Positions 34,067 to 42,215 of a stretch of DNA of 64,000 bases are shown here, in pieces (positions within the stretch are counted from its first letter, which is position 1; each line of letters begins with the position of its first letter). Source of the DNA: Oceanicoccus sp. GTDB taxonomy: Bacteria > Pseudomonadota > Gammaproteobacteria > Pseudomonadales > Dasaniaceae. The notes beneath the pieces are model-generated. The model saw nothing but the letters and a program-made list of their open reading frames with translations, ran no database searches and was not told where the DNA came from. The stretch spans positions 1-64,000 of the forward strand of contig NZ_JAQWFR010000026.1 of the NCBI RefSeq assembly GCF_029238675.1, read 5' to 3'. The translations under genes and the position numbers were made by a program.

Positions 34067-34082
34067 TGGCACAGATAGTGCA
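34067..34082 (+). promoter_or_regulatory. Sigma-54 promoter of cheW
   Basis: TGGCACAGATAGTGCA: GG at 34068-34069 and GC at 34080-34081, ten bases apart, with a perfect TGGCAC -24 element and GTGC for TTGC at -12. It is about 90 bases before the cheW start. Confidence 0.62.
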
Positions 34083-34172
34083 ATGTTCTATAGTAATGGG
34101 ACGGCAATGATTAATTATTGACGCCCGGATCGCTACCACTAGCGGTGGGAGTTATACGTTAAGGATGGAAAT

Positions 34173-34652
34173 ATGACTACAAATACAGCGAAAAATGCTG
34201 ATGACCCAATGCTGCAATGGGTAACCTTCCGGTTAGAGGGTGAAATCTACGGCATTAACGTCATGCAGGTGCAAGAGGTGCTGCGCTATACCGAAATAGC
34301 ACCGGTACCAGGAGCACCGGCCTATGTGTTGGGGATTATCAACCTGCGCGGTAATGTAGTGACGGTTATTGATACCCGTCATCGTTTTGGCTTGCCCACC
34401 ACTGAAGTGACCGACCAAACCCGTGTCGTGATTATCGAAGCGGACAGCCATGTGGTTGGTATTCTGGTTGATGCTGTAGCGGAAGTGGTTTATCTACGTC
34501 AATCCGAAATCGAAACCGCCCCGAATGTAGGCAATGACGAAAGCGCTCGTTTTATCCAGGGCGTATGTAACAAAAACAATCAACTGTTGATCCTGGTTGA
34601 GCTGGACAAGCTACTTACCGATCAAGAGTGGTCAGAAATCGAAGAGTTCTAA
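34173..34652 (+). CDS. cheW: Chemotaxis coupling protein CheW
   Basis: Bridges chemoreceptors to CheA. 159 residues of a single CheW domain: WVTFRLEGEIYGINVMQVQEV, PGAPAYVLGIINLRGNVVTVIDTR and VVGILVDAVAEVVYL are the conserved strands. AAGGATGG lies before the ATG. The next gene starts on the base after the stop codon, so translation is likely coupled. Confidence 0.95.
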   Translation: MTTNTAKNADDPMLQWVTFRLEGEIYGINVMQVQEVLRYTEIAPVPGAPAYVLGIINLRGNVVTVIDTRHRFGLPTTEVTDQTRVVIIEADSHVVGILVDAVAEVVYLRQSEIETAPNVGNDESARFIQGVCNKNNQLLILVELDKLLTDQEWSEIEEF

Positions 34653-35036
34653 ATGATAATATCGCTGTGGATTGTATTAGTTGTCTGTTGTATTACCCTG
34701 GTGGCAGTGGCGACCTATGCAGTCCAGTTGAGCAAGCGTATAACGCAAGTTGAGCAGCAAGCCGAAAAAGAGACCCTTGACCTTAGTCATGAATTGGCCG
34801 CTGTAAATAATGCAGCTATGGGTGTAGGCCAGCACTTAATCAGTGTAGAGAAAAAACTTAAACTCTCGATCGAAAAACAGCAGCAAATCACATTAAATAC
34901 TACCGAAGCCATACCCTACAACCAGCCGACTTCTTTGGCGGGTAACGGCGCTAATGCCGATGAACTGGTTGAGCGCTATGGTGTACCGGAAGCAGAAGCT
35001 GATCTTTTAACCTTGCTAAAATCTGCCGCTAAATAA
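34653..35036 (+). CDS. DUF2802 family protein
   Basis: A 127-residue protein with an N-terminal membrane helix (about 2-23), a coiled-coil stretch (about 28-75) and a short C-terminal conserved block, DELVERYGVPEAEADLLTLL. The latter resembles a helix-turn-helix-like segment shared by DUF2802 proteins, which in Pseudomonas-type genomes also follow cheW. The ATG directly abuts the cheW stop. Function unknown; a link to array or flagellum placement is inferred only from context. Confidence 0.8.
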   Translation: MIISLWIVLVVCCITLVAVATYAVQLSKRITQVEQQAEKETLDLSHELAAVNNAAMGVGQHLISVEKKLKLSIEKQQQITLNTTEAIPYNQPTSLAGNGANADELVERYGVPEAEADLLTLLKSAAK

Positions 35037-35102
35037 TCCCTCGCCTTCGCCAGAATGATAGCTATTGGGTGGCAAGGAACGGATTAGTCAGTGATCTATT
35101 GA

Positions 35103-35408
35103 TCAACTGCGTATGGTCTCACTGATAGAATCCCAACCCTTTGGGTATTTCCCCTGTACTTTATAAGCAAAGGCAATGACCTGGGCAATACATAAATACA
35201 GAGTTTCAGGAATTTCCTCGCCAACACCAATATCCACCAACAACTTTAGTAGTGCTTCGTTTTCAAATAGTGGAATATCGTGCTGGCGGGCAATTTCAAT
35301 AATCTCTTCTGCTAATACGCCGCTGGCAGCAGCGGTAACCGTGGGTGTATTTTTTCCGTCATAGTGTAACGCAGCGGCTTTTTTATCCGGCTTTTCAAAA
35401 TCGCTCAT
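35103..35408 (-). CDS. FlhB C-terminal-domain paralogue (FlhB2-like)
   Basis: A 101-residue cytosolic protein equal to the region of FlhB after the autocleavage site: LAEEIIEIARQHDIPLFENEALLKLL then VGEEIPETLYLCIAQVIAFAY, closely parallel to the end of FlhB at 18346-19506. It has no membrane helices and no NPxH site. It overlaps the fliK start-side neighbour by four bases (fliK ends at 35405), so the two are co-transcribed. Such stand-alone FlhB-CT proteins accompany fliK in many gammaproteobacteria and can partly replace FlhB-CT. Confidence 0.88.
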   Translation of the reverse strand: MSDFEKPDKKAAALHYDGKNTPTVTAAASGVLAEEIIEIARQHDIPLFENEALLKLLVDIGVGEEIPETLYLCIAQVIAFAYKVQGKYPKGWDSISETIRS

Positions 35409-37009
35409 GTTCTCACATCCACTAACTGCTGATAGATCGGTAAATTATTTTTTGGCGGCAGACCCAGTTGACAGTCGACATGCTTAACATTAACGCCCAC
35501 TTTCTCCAGACTCTGGCTTAAACTCTTTACCTGTTGTTTGACTTCGCGATGTGTGTTTTCAAGTTGAGACCAAACGACAGCGGATACCGATTTTTCAACC
35601 ACCTTTAGTTGCACGTTCATTTTACCGAGGTTGTGTAAATCAAAGGCCAGCATAACTGTCCATAGTTTCTTGCCATCAGCGGTTTCACCTTGATCTTCAT
35701 CTTCTATTAAATCCTGGTCAATGCGCAGTTCAAGATTATCGATATTTTTACCGTGAACAATGGGTAGCTCCATCGTCCAGCTATTAACCGGGCCCTGATT
35801 GTCAGGTGTGTTAGCTTGCCTGGCGGCTAGTGTTTCTAATTGGTTAAGTTGTGTTCGCGCCAGGCTGGCCAGCAGTTGATTACTAAGCTGTTTTAACAAT
35901 ACATCTACACGTTGTTCAGAGCTTGCAAGGCTGTTAGTCGTTGAAATTGGTATATCAGCTGTCATGGGAGGTAATGCAGTAGGGTTGTAAGTTAGAGCTT
36001 GCCTGCCATCAGTGGTGTTACTGGTTAAGGGGGTTGTTGTAGTTTGTTGGGCGGCCGGTTTATCGACTTGTGAGACCAGTTTTTGCAAAATAGCTTTTAC
36101 GTCCTGGTTGATGGGGTTGCTAGCTAAACGCGTTGTGTCGTTTGGGTTTAACGGGGTATTACCTTTGGCAGGTTGTTGCGCCAATTTTGCCTCAAAGAAA
36201 ATACCGTTGTTATTCAGCGTCTGTTGCAAGGGCTTGGCCTGTTGCACTTGCTGCGAAGTGGGAAACTGTTGCAATAAAGTGTTGAGATTTTGTAGCAGTT
36301 CCCTGGGAATTTGCTGCGGTGGCAACTGCACGATTTGTTGTATTAATGGTAATAGATTTCGCAGTGGTTGTTGTTGCGGCAAAGCTTGTCGTATACCTTG
36401 TTCAATAGCAGGGCGGTTATTGATAGCGGGAACCACATCAGGCTTTGTTGAGCCTGTGACTAAAGGCGCAGCATTCAATGTTGTATTACTTGCAGGAGAG
36501 ATTGTTGTATTGGTTTGCCCGGGAGTTTGTGTCGGGCTGGCAATATTTAAAATCGTAGCAAGATTATTTTGCGCCACACTAAATTGAATACGTGTACCCG
36601 CAGCAATGGGCACCTTGGTGACTAACTCAAAGGGTTGGTTATTGACGCTGATTCTTACTTTAAATTGTTGGTCGCTATTAGTTGTTGTGGAGGGCTTTAA
36701 CAGCTCCGCATTCACTAGCGGTTTGCCGGCTATTGCTTTACCGTCGGCAGCCTGGCTTGAGAGTACTATCGCTTCCAGAATGCCCGCTTTAGCTAACGCC
36801 GCAAGATTATCGCCCGCCGCTGGCTTCAGGGGGATAAGCTGGTTTATTAATGAATCAACGGTCACGGCCATAGTTTTAGTTGTAGTGATAGGTGTAGTGT
36901 TAGGTGTAGTGTTAGGTGCACTCTTCGATGAAACGCTAATAGGGATACCCAAAGATTGTGTATATAATAACGTTCCTGGTCGCATATAACAGGCAATGGC
37001 TGCTTTCAT
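35405..37009 (-). CDS. fliK: Flagellar hook-length control protein FliK
   Basis: Measures hook length and triggers the FlhB switch. 534 residues: a long low-complexity Gln/Thr/Asn/Pro-rich N-terminal ruler region and a C-terminal Flg_hook domain (TVMLAFDLHNLGKMNVQLKV near 446, then SLEKVGVNVKHVDCQLG). The start is unsure: no ribosome site precedes ATG 37009, and the first ~45 residues include Thr-rich repeats, so ATG 36874 (MAVTVDSLINQL, 489 residues) is a real alternative. It is the only large flagellar gene on the - strand here and precedes the FlhB2-like gene. Confidence 0.88.
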   Translation of the reverse strand: MKAAIACYMRPGTLLYTQSLGIPISVSSKSAPNTTPNTTPITTTKTMAVTVDSLINQLIPLKPAAGDNLAALAKAGILEAIVLSSQAADGKAIAGKPLVNAELLKPSTTTNSDQQFKVRISVNNQPFELVTKVPIAAGTRIQFSVAQNNLATILNIASPTQTPGQTNTTISPASNTTLNAAPLVTGSTKPDVVPAINNRPAIEQGIRQALPQQQPLRNLLPLIQQIVQLPPQQIPRELLQNLNTLLQQFPTSQQVQQAKPLQQTLNNNGIFFEAKLAQQPAKGNTPLNPNDTTRLASNPINQDVKAILQKLVSQVDKPAAQQTTTTPLTSNTTDGRQALTYNPTALPPMTADIPISTTNSLASSEQRVDVLLKQLSNQLLASLARTQLNQLETLAARQANTPDNQGPVNSWTMELPIVHGKNIDNLELRIDQDLIEDEDQGETADGKKLWTVMLAFDLHNLGKMNVQLKVVEKSVSAVVWSQLENTHREVKQQVKSLSQSLEKVGVNVKHVDCQLGLPPKNNLPIYQQLVDVRT

Positions 37010-37010
37010 T

Positions 37011-37039
37011 GTTACTATAGCGGCCGCTATAACAATAAC
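37011..37039. promoter_or_regulatory. Long palindrome in the fliK-ccmA divergent region
   Basis: TATAGCGGCCGCTATA (37016-37031) is a perfect 16-bp palindrome. With one unpaired base the symmetry extends outwards through ATTGTTA and the matching AACAATA. It sits in the 59-base gap between two divergent starts, the right place for a shared operator. Confidence 0.5.
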
Positions 37040-37068
37040 TTTGCTGGTATTTTTGCCGATTTATCTCC

Positions 37069-37719
37069 ATGGGGGCTAAGGCTCGTTTGACTGCGTTATT
37101 AACAACTACTGATCTATGCTGTGAGCGGGATAGCCGAACCTTGGTCGATGGCCTGAATCTCAGCATTGAGCCCGGTCATATCTATCAAGTTGAAGGCCCC
37201 AATGGCAGTGGTAAAACCACCTTATTGCGGGTGCTCTGTGGTATTTCATCCCGTTATACCGGCGATATTCACTGGCAGGGTCAGCCAGCCCAGAAGGTGA
37301 AAACGGTTTATCACTCGCAGTTACTTTATCTGGGGCATAGTTCCGGGGTAAAAGCTGCCCTTAGCCCCCGTGAAAACCTGCAATGGCATGCTTCCCTTAA
37401 GGGCTTACAGGGTGATGAAGCCGAAAGCGCTATTCTCGCTGCTTTAGATAAGGTGGGTTTATACGGCTATGAAGATGCCGCTTGTTTTACTTTGTCCGCC
37501 GGTCAGCAACGTAGAGTAGGGTTGGCCAGGTTATTTCTTGGTGACGCTAAACTCTGGATTCTTGATGAGCCTTTTACTGCGATTGATAAGCAAGGTGTTA
37601 AGGAGTTGGAGTCATGGATTGCTGATTATGCAGCCAATGGTGGTACGGTAATCTTAACGACCCACCATGAACTGACCATTGAAACACCAATTAACCGCAT
37701 TCGATTAGGGGAGGTCTAA
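37069..37719 (+). CDS. ccmA: Cytochrome c maturation ABC ATPase CcmA
   Basis: The ATPase of the CcmABCD complex that releases haem-loaded CcmE. 216 residues with Walker A GPNGSGKTTLLRVL near 44, signature LSAGQQRRVGLARL near 144 and Walker B LWILDEPF near 163. Standard length. No clear ribosome site precedes the ATG. ccmB starts 1 base after the stop codon. Confidence 0.95.
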   Translation: MGAKARLTALLTTTDLCCERDSRTLVDGLNLSIEPGHIYQVEGPNGSGKTTLLRVLCGISSRYTGDIHWQGQPAQKVKTVYHSQLLYLGHSSGVKAALSPRENLQWHASLKGLQGDEAESAILAALDKVGLYGYEDAACFTLSAGQQRRVGLARLFLGDAKLWILDEPFTAIDKQGVKELESWIADYAANGGTVILTTHHELTIETPINRIRLGEV

Positions 37720-37720
37720 G

Positions 37721-38413
37721 ATGGAAACACAGGCACCTTCTTTTATGTCAGCTTTTTCAGCCACGCTAAAACGCGACTTACTGCTGGCCTTCCGTCGCCG
37801 CAGTGATTTTATGAATCCGCTGGCGTTCTTTTTAATTGTTTGTTCCTTATTTCCCCTGGGTATCAGCCCTGACCCCAAGCAGTTGGCGATATTAGCACCG
37901 GGGATTTTATGGGTAGTGGCTTTGTTGGCTTGCCTGTTATCCAGCGATACTTTATTTCGCAGTGATTTTGATGATGGCAGTCTGGAGTTAATGCTGATTA
38001 GTCCTGTTTCTATGTATATACAGGTCCTGGCCAAAACCGTTGCACACTGGCTGCTTACTGGTTTTCCCTTAACCCTATTAGCGCCATTATTGGGGCTTTT
38101 GTTGCAGCTACCTTCGTCGGGTATGGCTGCGCTGGTGATCGCTATGGCTATGGGCACAGCGACCTTAAGTTTTATCGGTGCGATTGGTGCGGGTTTAACG
38201 GTGGGCTTAAGAAAAGGGGGCTTGCTGCTGTCGTTAATTATCTTGCCACTCTACATACCTGTACTGATTTTTGGCGTGGCTTCAGTTAAAGCCGCCGTTG
38301 ATGGTTTTGATTATGCGGGGCAATTAGCGGTATTGGGTGCCTTTTTAGCCTTGGCGGTTACGCTGGCTCCTTTAGCAATCGCAGCCAGCGTAAGAATTAG
38401 CGCTGATAACTAG
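37721..38413 (+). CDS. ccmB: Haem exporter permease CcmB
   Basis: A 230-residue inner-membrane permease with six predicted helices, pairing with CcmA. FRRRSDFMNPLAFFLIV near 25 and LPLYIPVLIFGVASV near 174 are conserved CcmB stretches. It lies between ccmA and, after a 342-base gap, ccmC. A small antisense gene overlaps its last four bases. Confidence 0.95.
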   Translation: METQAPSFMSAFSATLKRDLLLAFRRRSDFMNPLAFFLIVCSLFPLGISPDPKQLAILAPGILWVVALLACLLSSDTLFRSDFDDGSLELMLISPVSMYIQVLAKTVAHWLLTGFPLTLLAPLLGLLLQLPSSGMAALVIAMAMGTATLSFIGAIGAGLTVGLRKGGLLLSLIILPLYIPVLIFGVASVKAAVDGFDYAGQLAVLGAFLALAVTLAPLAIAASVRISADN

Positions 38414-38523
38414 GCAATGATGGTCACAGCTACGATTAAGCCAACAGCCACGCCAACTAGCACAACCACAACGATTCCGACGCGTTTCATTGCAGTGGCA
38501 TCATCAAGTACTTGATCGCTCAT
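38410..38523 (-). CDS. Small single-span membrane protein, antisense in the ccm gap
   Basis: A 37-residue protein: a polar start MSDQVLDDATAMKRVG followed by one long hydrophobic helix to the C-terminus. AAGGAA 8 bases before the ATG is a good ribosome site, and the codons are normal for the region. It is transcribed against the ccm genes and its stop overlaps that of ccmB. The polar head, Lys-Arg and Gly/Val-rich helix look like a real small membrane protein; function unknown. Confidence 0.55.
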   Translation of the reverse strand: MSDQVLDDATAMKRVGIVVVVLVGVAVGLIVAVTIIA

Positions 38524-38621
38524 AATAGTTTTTCCTTGGTTGGGTGAGATTATTGTTAGTGATGGTTTAATCCTACTTTCTGTAAGGTTTATCCACATTG
38601 ACGCAGGTCAACAAAAGTAGG

Positions 38622-38648
38622 GTGGATTCCCGCCTTCGCGGGAATGAC
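38622..38648. repeat. Single REP-like hairpin before ccmC
   Basis: GTGGATTCCCGCCTTCGCGG followed by GAATGAC is one end of the 101-bp family, in the gap between ccmB and ccmC. Confidence 0.8.
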
Positions 38649-38700
38649 AGTCATATCTGCTGATTAATCAAGGTATTAGCTATCGGCTGGGGTGGATTCT

Positions 38701-38708
38701 TGTATAAT
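38701..38708 (+). promoter_or_regulatory. Possible extended -10 promoter of ccmC
   Basis: TGTATAAT gives a perfect TATAAT (38703-38708) directly preceded by TG, 48 bases before ccmC. No good -35 is seen, but the repeat upstream would otherwise hinder read-through from ccmB. Confidence 0.4.
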
Positions 38709-38755
38709 GATCGCCTGTTAATCACCGTCATTTTTAGTGGACAGACTTAGATATT

Positions 38756-39499
38756 ATGTGGACATTCTTCCATAAAATGGGCTCACCACGCTGGTTTTAC
38801 CAAATCAGTGGTCAGTGGCTGCCCTGGATTGCTGTATTCGCATTTGGCCTGCTGGCCGTTGGAACTGTTTGGGGGCTGGCTTATGCCCCGGCGGATTTCA
38901 GGCAGGGCAACAGTTACCGAATTATCTATGTACATGTGCCTGCTTCGGCGATTGCACTGGCGGGTTATATGCTGATGGCCTTTGCTGCTGCCATCAGCCT
39001 GATTTGGAAAATGAAACTGGCTGAAGTGGTGATGAAATGCGCGGCGCCCATTGGTGCGGGCATGGCCTTTATTTCCCTAATCAGTGGTGCGCTTTGGGGT
39101 AAGCCAACCTGGGGTACTTACTGGGTATGGGATGCCAGGCTGACTTCCATGTTAATTCTGTTTTTTCTCTATCTGGGTGTTATCGCCCTCTATGAAGCCT
39201 TTGAAGACAATGTCTCCGCCAGCAAAGCCTGTGCGGTGCTAAGTTTGGTGGGGACGGTGAACATCCCTATAATCTACTGGTCCGTAGAGTGGTGGAATAG
39301 CTTACACCAGCCCGCCACCTTAAAGTTGACGGAAGAGTCGACCATGCACTCGGATATGTTGCAGCCTTTATTAATTATGATCGCTGGTTTCTATGCCTTC
39401 TATGCCTTGTTATTGCTGATGCATAGTCGCAGTGAAATTTTGGTGCGTGAGCGCAATACCAAGTGGGTGAAAGAGTTAGTCGCCAAGAGGTTAGGGTAG
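38756..39499 (+). CDS. ccmC: Haem-handling membrane protein CcmC
   Basis: Transfers haem to CcmE in the periplasm. 247 residues with six membrane helices and the tryptophan-rich WGTYWVWDARLTSML motif near 120, plus the flanking His residues (VHVPAS and WWNSLHQPA). Normal length. Followed after 1 base by ccmD. Confidence 0.96.
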   Translation: MWTFFHKMGSPRWFYQISGQWLPWIAVFAFGLLAVGTVWGLAYAPADFRQGNSYRIIYVHVPASAIALAGYMLMAFAAAISLIWKMKLAEVVMKCAAPIGAGMAFISLISGALWGKPTWGTYWVWDARLTSMLILFFLYLGVIALYEAFEDNVSASKACAVLSLVGTVNIPIIYWSVEWWNSLHQPATLKLTEESTMHSDMLQPLLIMIAGFYAFYALLLLMHSRSEILVRERNTKWVKELVAKRLG

Positions 39500-39500
39500 T

Positions 39501-39689
39501 ATGCAGTTTGAAAGTTTGGCAGCGTTTATGTCGATGGAAGGCCATGGGGTTTTTGTTTGGTCGGTGTATGCGATTGCTTTTGTGGTGTTGATGGGTTTGG
39601 CGGTTGCTCCTTTACGTAAGGACCGTCAGTTTTTTACTGAGCAAGCTATGTTGGTTAAGCGTGAACAGCGGTCTCAGGAGAAGAGTTAG
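39501..39689 (+). CDS. ccmD: Small membrane protein CcmD
   Basis: A 62-residue protein with one membrane helix (about 18-37) and a charged cytoplasmic tail. It stabilises holo-CcmE release from CcmABC. FMSMEGHGVFVWSVYA is the CcmD signature. A palindromic repeat lies between it and ccmE. Confidence 0.92.
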   Translation: MQFESLAAFMSMEGHGVFVWSVYAIAFVVLMGLAVAPLRKDRQFFTEQAMLVKREQRSQEKS

Positions 39690-39695
39690 AGTGGT

Positions 39696-39713
39696 GGTGG
39701 ATTGCAATCCACC
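39696..39713. repeat. 18-bp palindrome inside the ccm operon
   Basis: GGTGGATTGCAATCCACC, a perfect palindrome identical to the one at 31-48, lies between ccmD and ccmE. Confidence 0.8.
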
Positions 39714-39738
39714 AAAAGAGGATTAAGAAGAAGTGGGT

Positions 39739-40197
39739 ATGCACCCTGTTAGAAAACAACGTTTGATTATTGTGCTGTTTATTGTATTCGGTGCGGCTAT
39801 TGCAGTGGCTTTGGCGACCTTTGCACTGCGTGAGAATATTAATTTGTTTTATCCGCCTGCAGATATTGCAGCGGGCAAAGCCCCTGTGGGTAAATCCATT
39901 CGTGCCGGGGGTATGGTGCTGGAAGGTAGTATAAAGCGTGATACCCAAAGCCTACGTGTTGATTTTATTGTGACGGATTACGAAGCACAGGTGCCTGTGG
40001 TTTATACCGGTATTCTGCCTGACCTGTTTGATGAAGGGCAGGGTGTTGTCGCCTCTGGCATGCTCGATGAAAACGGCGTGTTTCAAGCCACAGAAGTATT
40101 GGCCAAACACGATGAAAATTATATGCCCCCTGAAGTGCAATCCGCATTAGATTCTGCGGCAGAGTCAAAGGCTAAGCCTGGTAAAGCGGCCTACTAA
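39739..40197 (+). CDS. ccmE: Periplasmic haem chaperone CcmE
   Basis: Binds haem covalently and delivers it to CcmF. 152 residues: an N-terminal membrane anchor after MHPVRKQRL, an OB-fold domain and the haem-binding His in VLAKHDENYMP near 125-135. The ATG at 39739 is preferred to the GTG six bases earlier because of spacing from AGAAG and because CcmE proteins usually begin MHP-. Acidic/Lys-rich C-terminal tail. Confidence 0.95.
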   Translation: MHPVRKQRLIIVLFIVFGAAIAVALATFALRENINLFYPPADIAAGKAPVGKSIRAGGMVLEGSIKRDTQSLRVDFIVTDYEAQVPVVYTGILPDLFDEGQGVVASGMLDENGVFQATEVLAKHDENYMPPEVQSALDSAAESKAKPGKAAY

Positions 40198-40219
40198 CCC
40201 CCCCCAATGAGATGCTTAG

Positions 40220-42211
40220 ATGATTCCTGAGTACGGACATTTTGCTTTAATCCTCGCCCTCTGTCTGGCGCTATTACAATCCGCTGTGCCGCTGTGGGGG
40301 GCATTAACGGGCAATCGCTATATGATGGCTATGAGTCGCTCACTGGCTGCAGGGCAATTTACTTTTATTGCTATTGCCTTTGTTGTTCTCAGTGTGTTGT
40401 TTTTACAGGATGACTTTACCGTTAAAGTGGTTGCCGCCCATTCCAATAGCCAGCTGCCCTGGATGTATAAACTCAGTGCGGTATGGGGTAACCACGAAGG
40501 CTCTTTACTGCTTTGGGTGTTGATTCTTTCTATGTGGAGTTTGGCGGTAGCGATCTTTAGCCGGCAGCTGCCTGTTGATATGTTGGCCCGCGTGCTTTCT
40601 GTGATGGGTATGATCTCCGTAGGTTTCTTATTATTTTCCCTGCTGACCTCCAATCCCTTTGATCGTCATTTACCGAACTCTCCAACTGATGGCGGTGACT
40701 TAAACCCCTTGTTACAAGACTTTGGCCTAATCGTTCACCCTCCGATGCTGTACTTTGGCTATGTAGGGTTTTCGGTGGCCTTTGCTTTTGCTATTGCCGC
40801 TTTGAGTAGTGGTCGTTTAGATGCGGCATGGGCTCGCTGGTCACGACCCTGGACCAATATTGCCTGGGCCTTTTTAACCATTGGTATCGCCCTTGGCAGT
40901 TGGTGGGCTTACTACGAATTAGGTTGGGGTGGCTGGTGGTTTTGGGACCCGGTTGAAAATGCATCCTTTATGCCCTGGTTAGTGGGTACCGCGTTAATCC
41001 ATTCCCTGTCAGTGACAGAAAAGCGTGGTGTGTTTAAAAGCTGGACTGTGCTGTTAGCTATTTTTGCTTTCTCATTAAGTCTGTTAGGGACTTTCCTGGT
41101 TCGCTCCGGTGTACTGACTTCAGTGCATTCATTTGCTGCCGATCCAGAGCGCGGTTTATTTATTCTTGCCTTTTTGGCTTTGGTCGTTGGTGGTTCATTA
41201 ACACTTTATGCGCTTCGAGCTCCGACGGTTTCCAGTAAGAGTCGTTACGAGTGGCTGTCCCGTGAAATGTTATTGCTGGTCAATAATGTGGTGTTTTTAG
41301 CGGCGATGTTGACTGTGCTATTCGGTACCTTATTTCCTCTATTGATGGATGGTCTGGGCCTGGGTAAATACTCCGTGGGTCCACCGTATTTTAATGCGGT
41401 CTTTGTGCCGTTAATGGCTATCCTGATGGTGTTTATGGGTATTGGCCCCAGCGCTCATTGGAAAAAAACCAAAGCCTCTTATTTAAAAGCTCGACTCCTG
41501 GTGGCCGCAAGTGCCAGTGTGATTGTTGGTCTGTTATTCCCGCTAATATACGGTGAGGAATATAAAATTGCTTCAGCTTTGGCGGTGTGTTTTTCAGCTT
41601 GGGTTATTCTTTCCACCTTCGCTAATCTTAAAGATAAACTGAGAAATGCCCCCAGCTTATCCGCAGGCCTGGCCCGTTTAACTCGCGCCTATTACGGCAT
41701 GATTATCGCCCATATGGGTTTTGCTATATGCGCCCTGGGTGTTTGTCTTACCAGCCAATACAGCCTCGAGCGTGATCTGCGTATGGTGCCCGGCGATCAA
41801 TTAACGCTGGCGGGTTATGCGTTTCAATTCCAGGGAACTCGCTCTATTGTCGGCCCGAATTACAAAGGCGATGAAGGTATTATCACCGTAAGTACGGATG
41901 GTGAAGTTATCGCCACACTGAATCCCCAGAAGCGCCGTTATAATGCCCAGCAAGGCCAGGTTATGACTGAGGCTGATATTGAGAATGGTTTTTTACGCGA
42001 TCTCTATGTAGCTCTGGGTGAGCCTCTTGGTGAAAGTGCCTGGGCGGTGCGTGTGCATTACAAACCCTTTGTACGCTGGATATGGTTGGGTGCTATTTTG
42101 ATGGGCTTTGGTGGTGCCCTGGCAGCGGCAGATAAGCGTTATCGCCTGCCAGTTAAAGCTCAAAAATCATCGGCATCTGCTGTGGCGGCGTCATCACAGG
42201 GAGTGGTGTAA
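40220..42211 (+). CDS. ccmF: Cytochrome c haem lyase subunit CcmF
   Basis: The membrane core of the ligase that attaches haem to apocytochrome c. 663 residues with many helices and the tryptophan-rich WGGWWFWDPVENASFMPWL motif near 236; conserved His residues appear in AVWGNHEGSLLLW and LIVHPPML. Standard length. The C-terminal tail past the last helix is Ala/Ser-rich. ccmG begins 4 bases after its stop. Confidence 0.96.
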   Translation: MIPEYGHFALILALCLALLQSAVPLWGALTGNRYMMAMSRSLAAGQFTFIAIAFVVLSVLFLQDDFTVKVVAAHSNSQLPWMYKLSAVWGNHEGSLLLWVLILSMWSLAVAIFSRQLPVDMLARVLSVMGMISVGFLLFSLLTSNPFDRHLPNSPTDGGDLNPLLQDFGLIVHPPMLYFGYVGFSVAFAFAIAALSSGRLDAAWARWSRPWTNIAWAFLTIGIALGSWWAYYELGWGGWWFWDPVENASFMPWLVGTALIHSLSVTEKRGVFKSWTVLLAIFAFSLSLLGTFLVRSGVLTSVHSFAADPERGLFILAFLALVVGGSLTLYALRAPTVSSKSRYEWLSREMLLLVNNVVFLAAMLTVLFGTLFPLLMDGLGLGKYSVGPPYFNAVFVPLMAILMVFMGIGPSAHWKKTKASYLKARLLVAASASVIVGLLFPLIYGEEYKIASALAVCFSAWVILSTFANLKDKLRNAPSLSAGLARLTRAYYGMIIAHMGFAICALGVCLTSQYSLERDLRMVPGDQLTLAGYAFQFQGTRSIVGPNYKGDEGIITVSTDGEVIATLNPQKRRYNAQQGQVMTEADIENGFLRDLYVALGEPLGESAWAVRVHYKPFVRWIWLGAILMGFGGALAAADKRYRLPVKAQKSSASAVAASSQGVV

Positions 42212-42215
42212 CACC

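Noticed and set aside
36012-36587. 191-residue ORF antisense to fliK
   Set aside because: Cys/Gly-rich composition is the mirror of the Gln/Asn/Pro codons of fliK; no ribosome site or domain.
40318-40653. 111-residue ORF antisense to ccmF
   Set aside because: Lies wholly inside a conserved gene and has no protein-like features.
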